Shown one piece after another: positions 1-11,684 of a stretch of 64,000 nucleotides of DNA; positions within the stretch are counted from its first letter, which is position 1, and every line of letters begins with the position of its first letter. This DNA is from Begonia masoniana. Its lineage: Eukaryota > Streptophyta > Magnoliopsida > Cucurbitales > Begoniaceae. The stretch is from contig CM039508.1 in the NCBI GenBank assembly GCA_022432975.1, positions 13,406,282 to 13,470,281 on the forward strand, given 5' to 3'. The notes under the pieces are model-generated. The model saw only the letters and a list, made by a program, of their open reading frames with translations. It was not told the DNA's origin and searched no databases. The translations under genes and the position numbers were made by a program.

Positions 1-753
1 AACTTAGGTTCTAACCACAAGTCATGTAACACTCAATCTCATTTGCTTGATACGTTCAGCTTTTTGGAACAAATCGATTGAAGTAAAGTTTCTTATACTT
101 CATCAAACGCATTACTAAGTCTTAATTACGCGTCCATGAAGGTTATTGGGTCCTCAATACACGTCGTTCTCATCACTTCAAGTAAAACCTTGAATGTGAA
201 ATGGATAACTTAGGTTCTAACCACAAGTCATGTAACACTCAACCTCATTTGCTTGATACGTTCAGCTCTTTTGGAACAAATCGATTGAAGTAAAGTTTCT
301 TATACTTCATCAAACGCATTACTAAGTCTTAATTACTCGTCCATGAAGGTTATTGGGTCCTCAATACACGTCGTTCTCATCACTTCAAGTAAAACCTTGA
401 ATGTGAAATGGATAACTTAGGTTCTAACCACAAGTCATGTAACACTCAACCTCATTTGCTTGATACGTTCAGCTCTTTTGGAACAAATCGATTGAAGTAA
501 AGTTTCTTATACTTCATCAAACGCATTACTAAGTCTTAATTACGCGTCCATGAAGGTTATTGGGTCCTCAATACACGTCGTTCTCATCACTTCAAGTAAA
601 ACCTTGAATGTGAAATGGATAACTTAGGTTCTAACCACAAGTCATGTAACACTCAATCTCATTTGCTTGATACGTTCAGCTCTTTTGGAACAAATCGATT
701 GAAGTAAAGTTTCTTATACTTCATCAAACGCATTACTAAGTCTTAATTACGCG
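1..753 (+). repeat. 207-bp satellite array, type I, plus orientation
   Basis: Head-to-tail monomers beginning AACTTAGGTTCTAACC recur at 1, 207, 414 and 621, giving a period of about 207 bp. Type I markers are ATCGATTGAAGTAAAG and GGTTCTAACC. The array is cut inside a monomer at 753 by element A. The period is longer than one nucleosome repeat and is compatible with a centromeric satellite, but position on the chromosome cannot be read from sequence. No gene is present. Confidence 0.95.
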
Positions 754-883
754 TATTGGTTTCTGGTTGTCATATAACCACGGGGTCATTAGTCCTAACT
801 TTTAAACTACTATTGGGCGATCCTGAAGTTGATTCCATTATTGACGTTGGGTCTCACAACAAGTTTGTTGAGGTTTGCATTCA
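754..883 (+). repeat. Truncated 5' LTR of element A
   Basis: This stretch matches the last part of the 3' LTR at 6722-6851, ending ...GGTTTGCATTCA directly before the primer site. It carries one extra T relative to GGTTTGCATCA in the other copies. About 600 bp of the LTR, including its promoter region, are missing. Confidence 0.9.
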
Positions 884-1086
884 TTTGGTATCAGAGCCAC
901 CATCTCTGTTCCTCGGTGGTCGCTTGAGGTTCGACAGATTGCCGACGAGGCGGTGGGTCTAAGGGGGTGGGGATGATATGTCCCACATCGGAAATGGAGT
1001 GTCTCCTGGCACAAGATATAAGGGCAGGGTCAAACCTCCCCCCTTAAGTGCGCTTTTGGGTGGAGTTAGGGTTCTGTGCCTTATCA
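884..1086 (+). mobile_element. TRIM internal region plus TRIM LTR spliced into element A
   Basis: Positions 884-972 match the TRIM internal region (primer site to polypurine AAGGGGGTGGGGA), and 973-1086 match the TRIM LTR (TGATATGTCCCACATCGG ... GTGCCTTATCA) seen at 9255-9367 and 15133-15245. It replaces the first part of the leader found in element E. Only one TRIM LTR is present, so this is a chimeric junction and not a simple TRIM insertion. Confidence 0.85.
886..898 (+). promoter_or_regulatory. Primer binding site (tRNA-iMet type)
   Basis: TGGTATCAGAGCC lies just after the LTR end, as expected for first-strand priming by initiator tRNA-Met in plant LTR retrotransposons. From GAGCC onward the sequence is that of the TRIM element rather than of the element E family, which reads GAGAC here. 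Confidence 0.8.
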
Positions 1087-1579
1087 TTTGTTGATCCATA
1101 ATTTCATATCTTTGTTCTTGCTCCCATGATAGTTTATCAAAAAAAAGGGCAAAAAAAAGAGAAAAAAAAGAAAAAAAAAAGAGACAAAAAAAGAGAAAAA
1201 AAAAGAAGAAAGAAAAGAGGAAAAGAAATTTCTTATCATACTATTTTTGTTTCAAATCCGTGGTATCAATCATATTGTGACCATATTCTTCCTTCCCTTC
1301 CTTTATTTTGCGCCCCATTGTTTTCATCTTTACTAAGAAATCTATATTTTAAGTGTGTTGGTTTTCATTTGTTTTGCTTTGATATTTGCCTTGCTTAGTT
1401 TTCTCAAGAACTTTGAGGAGGAAAGTGAGTGGTAAAAGGCAAGAGTTAGAGAGCTTATTAGAGGGTAAAAGCCAAAATCTCTGTGAGTAAACACGAGTGC
1501 TCGAGAACCATATTTGAGTGTATACACGTGAGGGAGAGGTGAGGTCCTTTTCTTTACACTTTTACACAGATTTTACAAC
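1087..1579 (+). other. Untranslated leader of element A
   Basis: This is non-coding leader between the TRIM LTR and gag. It contains an A/G-rich tract at about 1137-1226 and the conserved motif ACACGTGAGGGAG at 1524-1536, 44 bp before the gag ATG. The same motif stands before gag in elements C, D and E. Confidence 0.75.
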
Positions 1580-4500
1580 ATGTCTGAAAGAGAAGGTGAA
1601 GCAACACCAATGGATAGCAATTTGGTCATCCAAGCCATGCAGCAACAATTCCAGAGGATGAACGTCCAATTTGAAGAGATTCGAGATCGATTGGATCGTA
1701 GTGATGAACGCATTAATCAAATTCAAAAAGGTGCCATGCCCCAAGAAAGACAGCCAACTAGACGACCCTTCGTTACTGCAGTTAATCCCATGGGCGATTA
1801 TGCTGAAGAGTATGAGGATTTTGACGAAGTAGCCTCCATAAGAAGAGAAAGAGATCATAGGCCAAGACAAAGACGTCAATACCGAGAAAGAAATTTTACC
1901 GACAACAACACAGGTGCGATTAAACTCTCTATCCCATCATTCAAGGTAAAAATGACCCGGACGTTTACATTGAATGGGAACGAAAGGTTGAACTTGTTTT
2001 TGATTGCCATAACTATTCAGAGGAAAAAAAAGTTAAACTTGCAGCTGTTTCTTTCACTGATTACGCAATTGCTTGGTGGGACCAAGTGCTCCTAACCAAA
2101 CGAAGAAATAGAGAAATTTCAATCGACAATTGGGAAGACATGAAAGCTGCCATGAGACGAAGGTTTGTTCCTTCACATTATTATAGAGATTTACACTTAA
2201 AATTGCAAAGCCTTAAACAGGGTTCAAAATCTGTTGAGGAGTACCATAAAGAGATGGAAATATCCATGATTCGTGCCAATGTTGAGGAAGATCGAGAAGC
2301 AACCATGGCTCGGTTCATTTGTGGTCTCAATCGTGAAATTGCAAATATTGTAGAATTGCAGCACTACGTGGAACTTGAAGAGGTTGTCCACATGGCCATG
2401 AAGGTTGAAAGGCAGCTCAAAAGAGGAGGAAGATCAACCTCCAAGCAAGAAACTTTTACTTCTTTGAGTGGGAAGTCAAAATGGAACTCTACTCTAAGGC
2501 AAGAAGAGCAGTCGACTTCCAAGCCAAAAGATGAAAAGTGATGGCCAAGCAGGTTGAAAAGGTACGAGTTATACCCCAACCCAGAGAAATCGAGATATAA
2601 AGTGTTTTAAATGTCATGGAATTGGTCATATTTCTTCACAATGCCCAAATAAAAGAACTATGATTTTGTTAAATAATGGGGATATTGTTTCTGAAGAAGA
2701 AAGTGACAATGAAGTTATGCCACCACTTGAAGAAGCTAGTGATACCGAACATGCAGTTGTTGGCCAAGCCTTAGTAGTTCTTCGAACCCTCCATGTTCAA
2801 ACTATAGAAGATGATGACCGTCAACAACGTGAAAACATTTTCTATACGCGCTACCATGTTAAAGAAAAGGTTTGTGGTTTAATCATAGATAGAGGAAGTT
2901 GTGTGAATGTTGCAAGTAAGATGATGGTGGACAAGCTTGGATTAAAGACTCTGAAACACCCTCGACCATATCGTCTCCAATGGCTCAATGAAAGTGGAGA
3001 AATGAAGGTAACAAAACAGGTTCTTGTCTCATTTTCAATTGGCAAATATTCAGATGAAGTTCTTTGTGATGTTGTTCCTATGCAAGCAAGCCATATATTG
3101 CTTGGAAGACCATGGCAATTTGATAGACGCACCACCCATGATGGATACAAGAATCGGTACAGCTTTACCAAGGATGGACGAAGTATTACTCTAGCTCCGT
3201 TACCACCCCATCAAGTTTTTGAAGAGCAATGTCAAATTAAAAAATCTGTCACAGCTAATACAAAACAATGTGAGAGTGAGCATGAGAGTTCAAAGAAAGT
3301 GAGAGAGAAGAGAGAAAATGTGAGAAGAAGAGAGAAAAGAGTCAGGTCCCTCTTGAAAAAGAAAAAAAGACAGTGAATTTCCTTGCAAAAGAGAGAGAGA
3401 TTAAGAGTGCCTTCAAATCAGAAAAAACAATGATGTTGATCTTGTACAAAGAGGCTTATTTCTTAACAACTAACACTGATAATCCTTTGCCTACTGTAGC
3501 AGTTGCTCTTTTACAGGAATTTGAAGATGTCTTTCCTGAGGAAACGCCACCAGGATTGCCACCAATAAGAGGCATTGAGCATCGAATTGATTTCATTCCA
3601 GGAGCTACCATTCCTAATCGACCCGCCTATCGAAGTAATCCAGAAGAAACAAAGGAACTTCAAAGGCAAGTTGAAGAGCTGCTGGCCAAAGGACATGTTC
3701 GAGAAAGCATGAGTCCATGTGCGGTTCCTGTCTTGTTGGTCCCTAAGAAAGATGGAACTTGGAGAATGTGCGTCGATTGCCGAGCAATCAATAAAATCAC
3801 GGTAAGTATCGACATCCCATACCTCGATTAGATGACATGTTAGATGAATTGCATGGTTCCACTATCTTTTCAAAGATTGATTTAAAAAGTGGTTATCATC
3901 AAATTCGTATGCAAGAAGGTGATGAATGGAAAACTGCTTTCAAAACAAAACATGGTTTGTATGAGTGGCTAGTAATGCCTTTCGGGTTGACTAACGCACC
4001 AAGTACTTTTATGCGTTTAATGAATCATGTTTTACGTGCTTACATTGGAAAGTTTGTTGTTATTTATTTTGATGATATTCTAGTTTACAGCAAACACTTG
4101 AATGAACATATTGAACACCTGAGATGTGTACTTAATGTTTTGAAACATGAAAAGTTGTTTGCTAACTTTAAAAAGTGCAGCTTTTGCAAAGACAAGGTTG
4201 AGTTTCTTGGTTTTGTTGTAAGTTCCAAAGGTGTGGAAGTAGATGAAGAGAAAGTTAAGGCTATCAAAGATTGGCCTACGCCCACTAACATCACTGAAGT
4301 TAGAAGTTTCCATGGTTTGGCTGGACTATCGAAGGTTTGTTCCAAACTTTAGCACCATTGCTGCTCCATTGACGGAAATTATCAAGAAAAGTGTTGGGTT
4401 CAAATGGGGTGATTCACAAGAGAAGGCTTTCAACACTTTAAAAGAAAAGTTAAGTACTTCTCCTTTACTTCTCTTACCAGATTTTTCCAAAACCTTTGAA

Positions 4501-6335
4501 ATCGAATGTGATGCTTCTGGTATTGGTATAGGTGCCGTACTCATGCAAGACAAGAGACCCATTGCCTATTTCAGTGAGAAACTTAATGGAGCTGCTTTGA
4601 ATTACTCCACCTATGACAAAGAACTTTATGCATTGGTGAGAGCTCTGGAAACTTGGCAACATTACTTGTGGTCTAAGGAATTTGTCATTCATACCGACCA
4701 TGAATCATTGAAGCACTTAAAAGGTCAAGGTAAGTTGAATCGACGACATGCTCGCTGGATTGAATTTATTGAAATGTTTCCATATACCATCCAATACAAA
4801 CAAGGTAAAGACAATATTGTAGCTGATGCTTTATCTCGAAGGTATGTTCTTCTTTCTACTCTTTCCACTAAATTTTTGGGTTTTGAGCACATCAAAGAAT
4901 TATATCCAAAAGATCCTGATTTTTCAACTTGGTTTGAAGCCACAGAAACAAAACCTTTTGAAAAGTTTTACAAACAAGAAGGATATTTGTTTCGAGAAAA
5001 TAGACTTTGCATTCCACAATGTTCTTTGCGTGAATTGCTTGTTCGAGAGTCACATGGGGGGGGGGGGGGGGGTCTTATGGGACATTTTGGAATTCTTAAA
5101 ACCTTAGAAATTTTGAAAGAACATTTCTTTTGGCCACATATGAAGAGGGATGTAGAGAGAATTTGCAATAGATGCATAACTTGTAGAAAAGCAAAATCTA
5201 GAGTAAAACCTCATGGATTGTATCAGGCTTTACCTGTTCCTTGTCATCCTTGGATTGATGTTTCTATGGATTTTGTGTTAGGGTTACCAAGAACTAAAAA
5301 TGGGAAAGATTCAATTTTTGTTGTGGTGGATAGATTTTCAAAGATGGCACATTTTATCCCATGTAATAAAACAGATGATGCCACTCATATAGCTCAGTTA
5401 TTCTTTAAGGAAGTAGTTCGTCTTCATGGTGTTCCAAAAACAATAGTTAGTGATCGAGACGCTAAGTTTCTTAGCCATTTTTGGCGAGTTCTGTGAAGTT
5501 AGGGACAACTTTGCTATTTTCTACTACTTATCACCCACAAACCGATGGACAAACCGAGGTTGTAAACAGGACCCTAGGAACTCTTTTACGAGCAGTAATA
5601 AAGAATCATTTAAAATCATGGGAAGATTGTATTCCTTTTATTGAGTTTGCTTACAATAGAACAATGCATTCTTCTACTTCTTATTCCCCTTTTGAAATTG
5701 TTTATGGTTTTAATCCGTTAACTCCATTGGATTTACTTCCATTGCCTATTAATGAGACCATTAGCCTAGATGGGAAGAAGAAGGCAGAATTGGTAAAGAA
5801 ACTTCATGAAGACGCACGTCAGCATATCATCAAACGGAATGAGCAAGCTGCTGCCCATGCAAACAAAGGAAGAAAGCACATCACTTTTCAACAAGGAGAT
5901 TTGGTTTGGGTTCATTTTCGTAAAGAACGTTTTCCCCAACAAAGAAAGTGTAAACTCAATCCTCGTGGAGATGGACCATTCCAAGTTTTGGAAAAGATTA
6001 ATGATAATACTTATATAATTGATCTACCAGCTGATTATCAAGTGAGTGCTACTTTTAATGTAACTGACCTCTCTCCTTTCTATGTAGGTCCAGATTCGAG
6101 GACGAATCCTTTTCAAGAGAGGGAGAATGATGTGGGCAAGGATGGCATTGAAGAAGAGTTGGGCCAAGAAGAATACTTAATGGAGTTGAAAATACCAAAT
6201 GGACCTATCACTAGAGCTCGGGCCAAGAAGCTTCAAGAAAAAGTCCAAAATAACTTATTTCAAGAACCAAGACCACTTGAAGAAATGGGCCTTAAAGTTA
6301 TTAATGTGTTACAAATACAAATGGAGTTTGATTAG
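1580..6335 (+). pseudogene. gag-pol polyprotein of element A, many frameshifts
   Basis: The ATG at 1580 starts a gag beginning MSEREGEATPMDSN, followed by CCHC knuckle, protease, reverse transcriptase (YFDD at about 4065-4076), RNase H (ECDASG near 4504), integrase (zinc domain near 5050, D-D-E core to about 5560) and a C-terminal region running 208 bp into the 3' LTR. Compared with element E there are losses of 1-4 bases near 1943, 2536, 2560, 3802, 4326 and 5495, each changing frame, and a stop after a lysine-rich stretch near 3376. The protease motif reads D-R-G instead of D-G-G or D-S-G in its relatives, so the catalytic triplet is altered. A run of 17 G at about 5056-5072 (8 in element E) adds three glycines in the integrase zinc domain. 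It cannot make a functional polyprotein. Confidence 0.92.
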
Positions 6336-6851
6336 GCCCAAATTAAGCAAAGAAGGCTCTAGAATGAGTAATTTCGAAGTGACATCCACTAGGCATTTAA
6401 TATTGGCATAGAGAAGGCCAAAAGGTGTTTTGATGGTTTCCAAGAAGGCTGAACCTAGACCATATTAGAAGCAAAGTTCTTTCTCATGTTTTCAAGGCTA
6501 TTTAATGCCTATTCTAGACTATTCTTGTAAGCCTATAAATACTTGGGAGTTCTTCATTGTAAGACACACTAGAATGAGAATTATCTTGTGAGAATTTCCT
6601 CCAAACTGTTCTTCTGTAGAACTTGCGGAAATTTCAAGTGCAACCACTTGATTTCCAACCCTTATAATATTGGTTTCTTGCTCTTCCATAGCAACGGGGT
6701 CAATATTCCTTTCTTGATACTATTGGTTTCTGGTTGTCATATAACCACGGGGTCATTAGTCCTAAACTTTTAAACTACTATTGGGCGATCCTGAAGTTGA
6801 TTCCATCTATTGACGTTGGGTCTCACAACAAGTTTGTTGAGGTTTGCATCA
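6128..6851 (+). repeat. 3' LTR of element A (724 bp)
   Basis: The LTR begins TGATGTGGGCAAGG after the polypurine tract and ends GGTTTGCATCA. Its ends form the inverted pair TGATG/CATCA. A TATA-box-like TATAAATA lies at 6534-6541. The first 208 bp also encode the end of pol. It is the same length as both LTRs of element E. Confidence 0.92.
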
Positions 6852-7147
6852 CTCAATACACGTCGTTCTAATTACTTCAAGCTAAAACCTTGAATGTAAA
6901 ATGGATAACTTAGTTTCTAACAAGAACTCATGTAACACTCAATCTCATTTGCTTGATACGTTCAGCTTTTTTGGAACAAATCGATCCAAGTGAAGTATCT
7001 TATACTTCATTAAATGCATTACTAAGTCTTCATTACGCGTCCATAAAGACTGTTGTGCGCTCAATACACGTCAATCTCATCACTTCAAGTTAAAACCTTG
7101 AATGTGAAATGGATAACTTAGTTTCTAACCACAAGTCATGTAACACT
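6852..7147 (+). repeat. Satellite fragment, type II, plus orientation
   Basis: About one and a half monomers of the satellite in plus orientation. The sequence carries type II markers (ATCGATCCAAGTGAAG, AGTTTCTAAC, ACGCGTCCAT), unlike the type I monomers left of element A. The array ends at AACACTCA, where element F begins. Confidence 0.9.
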
Positions 7148-8855
7148 CATGCTCACTCTCACATTGTTTTGTATTAGCTGTGACAGATGTTTTAATTTGG
7201 CATTGCTCTTCGAAAACTTGATGGGGTGGTAGCGGAGCTAGAGTAATACTTCGTCCATCCTTGGTAAAGCTGTACCGATTCTTGTATCCATCATGGGTGG
7301 TGCGTCTGTCAAATTGCCATGGTCTTCCAAGCAATATATGACTTGCTTGCATAGGAACAACATCACAAAGAACTTCATCTGAATATTTGCCAATTGAAAA
7401 TGAGACAAGAACCTGTTTTGTTACCTTCATTTCTCCACTTTCATTGAGCCATTGGAGACGATATGGTCGAGGATGTTTTAGAGTCTTTAATCCAAGCTTG
7501 TCCACTATCATCTTACTTGCAACATTCACACAACTTCCTCCATCTATGATTAAACCACAAACCTTTTCTTTAACATGGCAGCGCGTATAGAAAATGTTTT
7601 CACGTTGTTGACTGTCATCATCTTCTATAGTTTGAACATGGAGGGTTCGAAGAACTACTAAGGCTTGGCCAACAACTGCATGTTCGGTATCACTAGCTTT
7701 TTCAAGTGGTGGCATAACTTCATTGTCACTTTCTTCTTCAGAAACAATATCCCCATTATTTAACAAAATCATAGTTCTTTTATTTTGGCATTGTGAAGAA
7801 ATATGACCAATTCCATGACATTTAAAACACTTTATATCTCGATTTCTCTGGGTTGGGGTATAACTTGTACCTTTTTCAACCTGCTTGGCCATCACTTTTT
7901 CATCTTTTGGCTTGAAAGTCGACTGCTCTTCTTGCCTTAGAGTAGAGTTCCATTTTGACTTCCCACTCAAAGAAGTAAAAGTTTCTTGCTCGGAGGTTGA
8001 TCTTCCTCCTCTTTTGAGCTGCCTTTCAACCTTCATGGCCATGTGGACAACCTCTTCAAGTTCCACGTAGTGCTGTAATTCTACAATATTTGCAATTTCA
8101 CGATTGAGACTACAAATGAACCGAGCCATGGTTGCTTCTCGATCTTCCTCAACATTGGCACGAATCATGGATATTTCCATCTCTTTATGGTACTCTTCAA
8201 CAGATTTTGAACCATGTTTAAGGCTTTGTAATTTTAAGTGTAAATCTCTATAATAATGTGAAGGAACAAACCTTCGTCTCATGACAGCTTTCATGTCTTC
8301 CCAATTGTCGATTGGAATTTCTCTATTTCTTCGTTTGGTTAGGAGCACTTGGTCCCACCAAGCAATTGCGCAATCAGTGAAAGAAACAGCTGCAAGTTTA
8401 ACTTTTTTTTCCTCCGAATAGGTATGGCAATAAAAAACAAGTTCAACCTTTCGTTCCCATTCAATGTAAACGTCCGGGTCATTTTTACCTTGAAATGATG
8501 GGATAGAGAGTTTAATCGCACCTGTGTTGTTGTTGGTAAAATTTCTTTCTCGGTATTGATGTCTTTGTCTTGGCCTATGATCTCTTTCTCTTCTTATGGA
8601 GGCTACTTCGTCAAAATCTTCATACTCTTCAGCATAATCGCCCGTGGGATTAACTGCAGTAAAGAATGGTCGTCTAGTTGGCTGTCTTTCTTGGGACATG
8701 GCACCTTGTTAAATTTGATTAATGCATTCATCACTACGATCCAATCGATCACGAATCTCTTCAAATTGGACGTTCATCCTCTGGAATTGTTGCTGCATGG
8801 CTTGGATGACCAAATTGTTATCCATTGGCGTTGCTTCACCTTCTCTTTCAGACAT
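7148..8855 (-). pseudogene. gag-protease pseudogene of element F
   Basis: The gag start matching MSEREGEA lies at 8855. A TAA stop at 8711-8709 interrupts it (element E has a glutamine codon there); an in-frame ATG at 8699 then opens 524 codons read to 7125, the last of them in satellite. The body holds the retrotransposon gag domain ([19 protein letters not shown], then WWDQ), a CX2CX4HX4C knuckle ([14 protein letters not shown]) and a protease with IIDGGSC. The knuckle binds nucleic acid and the aspartic protease would mature the polyprotein in its family. There is no reverse transcriptase, so any product could act only in trans as a partial gag. It is a fragment left by truncation or rearrangement. 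Confidence 0.85.
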
Positions 8856-8897
8856 GCTGTAGAATCAGTGTAAAAGTCTAAAGAAAAGGACCTCACC
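7148..8897 (-). mobile_element. Element F: gag-protease fragment of the A/E family
   Basis: A minus-strand fragment covering the end of the leader, gag, zinc knuckle and protease, closely matching element E. It stops abruptly at 7148 before reverse transcriptase where satellite resumes, and at 8897 in the leader where a TRIM begins. Both LTRs are absent. Confidence 0.88.
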
Positions 8898-9254
8898 TGA
8901 TAAGGCACAGAACCCTAACTCCATCCAAAAGCGCACTTAATGGGGGAGGTTTGACCCTGCCCTTATATCCTGTGCCAGGAGACACTCCATTTCCGATGTG
9001 GGACATATCATCCCCACCCCCTTGAGACCCGACCGCCTCGGTCGGCAATCTGTCGAACCTCAAGCGACACCGGGGAACAGAGATGGTGGCTCTGATACCA
9101 AATGATAAGGCACAGAACCCTAACTCCACCCAAAAGCGCACTTAATGGGGGAGGTTTGACCCTGCCCTTATATCCTGTGCACCCAAAAGCGCACTTAATG
9201 GGGGAGGTTTGACCCTGCCCTTATATCCTGTGCCAGGAGACACTCCATTTCCGA
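8898..9254 (-). mobile_element. TRIM element, minus strand, with damaged second LTR
   Basis: Minus-strand order: LTR 8898-9010 (113 bp), internal region 9011-9102 (92 bp, with primer site complement TCTGATACCA and polypurine complement), then a second LTR from 9103 broken after 78 bp. Positions 9181-9254 repeat part of that LTR, then run into a plus-strand LTR, forming a palindrome around 9255. Complete units of this size (113+92+113 bp) fit terminal-repeat retrotransposons in miniature. They have no coding capacity and would rely on another element's proteins. Confidence 0.85.
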
Positions 9255-9367
9255 TGATATGTCCCACATCGGAAATGGAGTGTCTCCTGGCACAGGATAT
9301 AAGGGCAGGGTCAAACCTCCCCCCTTAAGTGCGCTTTTGGGTGGAGTTAGGGTTCTGTGCCTTATCA
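9255..9367 (+). repeat. TRIM LTR at 5' end of element C
   Basis: 113 bp from TGATATGTCCCACATCGG to GTGCCTTATCA, with a TATA-like GATATAAGGG. It is followed by TTTTGGTATCAGAGCG, a tRNA-iMet primer site that differs after GAGC from the TRIM's own GAGCC. The left side continues into an inverted partial LTR, so no clean target-site duplication can be seen. Confidence 0.85.
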
Positions 9368-9515
9368 TTTTGGTATCAGAGCGTTGGTTCTACAAATTGG
9401 GTACTATCTATCTTTTTTTTTTTTGTTTCTTTGTAATCGTTGTTTGAATCTATCGCTCCTTTAAAAAAAAATGTCAAATTCCTCTCCTCAATCTCTTTTG
9501 GTGTTGGTGCTCTTT

Positions 9516-11536
9516 CATATTCTGTTTGTGTCTTTTCATTTCATATTCTGTTGGTGTCTTTTCATATTCTGTTGGTGTCTTTTCATATTCTGTTGGTGTC
9601 TTTTCATATTCTGTTGGTGTCTTTTCATATTCTGTTGGTGTCTTTTCATATTCTGTTGGTGTCTTTTCATATTCTGTTGGTGTCTTTTCATATTCTGTTG
9701 GTGTCTTTTCATATTCTGTTGGTGTCTTTTCATATTCTGTTTGTGTCTTTTCATATTCTGTTGGTGTCTTTTCATATTCTGTTGGTGTCTTTTCATATTC
9801 TGTTGGTGTCTTTTCATATTCTGTTGGTGTCTTTTCATATTCTGTTGGTGTCTTTTCATATTCTGTTGGTGTCTTTTCATATTCTGTTTGTGTCTTTTCA
9901 TATTCTGTTGGTGTCTTTTCATATTCTGTTTGTGTCTTTTCATATTCTGTTGGTGTCTTTTCATATTCTGTTTGTGTCTTTTCATATTCTGTTGGTGTCT
10001 TTTCATATTCTGTTGGTGTCTTTTCATATTCTGTTGGTGTCTTTTCATATTCTGTTGGTGTCTTTTCATATTCTGTTGGTGTCTTTTCATATTCTGTTGG
10101 TGTCTTTTCATATTCTGTTGGTGTCTTTTCATATTCTGTTGGTGTCTTTTCATATTCTGTTGGTGTCTTTTCATATTCTGTTTGTGTCTTTTCATATTCT
10201 GTTGGTGTCTTTTCATATTCTGTTGGTGTCTTTTCATATTCTGTTTGTGTCTTTTCATATTCTGTTGGTGTCTTTTCATATTCTGTTGGTGTCTTTTCAT
10301 ATTCTGTTGGTGTCTTTTCATATTCTGTTGGTGTCTTTTCATATTCTGTTGGTGTCTTTTCATATTCTGTTGGTGTCTTTTCATATTCTGTTGGTGTCTT
10401 TTCATATTCTGTTGGTGTCTTTTCATATTCTGTTGGTGTCTTTTCATATTCTGTTGGTGTCTTTTCATATTCTGTTGGTGTCTTTTCATATTCTGTTGGT
10501 GTCTTTTCATATTCTGTTGGTGTCTTTTCATATTCTGTTGGTGTCTTTTCATATTCTGTTGGTGTCTTTTCATATTCTGTTGGTGTCTTTTCATATTCTG
10601 TTGGTGTCTTTTCATATTCTGTTGGTGTCTTTTCATATTCTGTTGGTGTCTTTTCATATTCTGTTGGTGTCTTTTCATATTCTGTTGGTGTCTTTTCATA
10701 TTCTGTTGGTGTCTTTTCATATTCTGTTGGTGTCTTTTCATATTCTGTTGGTGTCTTTTCATATTCTGTTGGTGTCTTTTCATATTCTGTTGGTGTCTTT
10801 TCATATTCTGTTGGTGTCTTTTCATATTCTGTTGGTGTCTTTTCATATTCTGTTGGTGTCTTTTCATATTCTGTTGGTGTCTTTTCATATTCTGTTGGTG
10901 TCTTTTCATATTCTGTTTGTGTCTTTTCATATTCTGTTGGTGTCTTTTCATATTCTGTTGGTGTCTTTTCATATTCTGTTGGTGTCTTTTCATATTCTGT
11001 TGGTGTCTTTTCATATTCTGTTTGTGTCTTTTCATATTCTGTTGGTGTCTTTTCATATTCTGTTGGTGTCTTTTCATATTCTGTTGGTGTCTTTTCATAT
11101 TCTGTTTGTGTCTTTTCATATTCTGTTGGTGTCTTTTCATATTCTGTTGGTGTCTTTTCATATTCTGTTGGTGTCTTTTCATATTCTGTTGGTGTCTTTT
11201 CATATTCTGTTTGTGTCTTTTCATATTCTGTTGGTGTCTTTTCATATTCTGTTTGTGTCTTTTCATATTCTGTTGGTGTCTTTTCATATTCTGTTGGTGT
11301 CTTTTCATATTCTGTTTGTGTCTTTTCATATTCTGTTGGTGTCTTTTCATATTCTGTTGGTGTCTTTTCATATTCTGTTGGTGTCTTTTCATATTCTGTT
11401 GGTGTCTTTTCATATTCTGTTGGTGTCTTTTCATATTCTGTTGGTGTCTTTTCATATTCTGTTGGTGTCTTTTCATATTCTGTTGGTGTCTTTTCATATT
11501 CTGTTTGTGTCTTTTCATATTCTGTTGGTGTCTTTT
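9516..11536 (+). repeat. 21-bp tandem array in leader of element C
   Basis: Unit CATATTCTGTTGGTGTCTTT plus one T (21 bp), 95 uninterrupted units from 9542 to 11536, preceded by one unit and a 5-bp spacer. The only common variant is a G-to-T change (TTGGTG/TTTGTG). Because 21 is a multiple of 3, long open frames appear in several frames; they are repeat artefacts. The array sits between the primer site and gag, so it would lie in the 5' untranslated RNA. Confidence 0.97.
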
Positions 11537-11684
11537 CAAGAGCAAGGAGAGATCATTAAAAAAAAAGGCCAAAAGTAGAGTGAAACACATTATTCTGAGT
11601 GTAAACACGTGAGGGAGTGTGTGAGACTTCATTTGTTTATATTAACGTAATTCTGATTATTTTTTCAAGTGTTTGTATTGTAAA
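11537..11684 (+). other. Leader of element C between array and gag
   Basis: Non-coding stretch with the conserved motif ACACGTGAGGGAG at 11605-11617, 68 bp before the gag ATG. The motif includes the plant G-box core CACGTG. Confidence 0.7.

Larger units (their letters stand above)
754..6851 (+). mobile_element. Element A: truncated, degenerate CRM-like Ty3/gypsy retrotransposon
   Basis: Order is: truncated 5' LTR, primer site, TRIM insert, leader, broken gag-pol, polypurine tract (about 6113-6127), full 724-bp 3' LTR. It belongs to the same family as element E. Only the last 130 bp of the 5' LTR remain. Flanking satellite lies on both sides with about 20 bp of monomer missing, and no target-site duplication can be checked because the left end is lost. 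Clade assignment to CRM rests on the pol frame running into the LTR; this is inferred from family knowledge. Confidence 0.9.

Noticed and set aside
9440..11632. Four long open frames (about 680-710 residues) over the 21-bp array
   Set aside because: The period is a multiple of 3 and the unit lacks stops in those frames; products are simple heptad repeats with no start context or known domain, in the leader of a retrotransposon.
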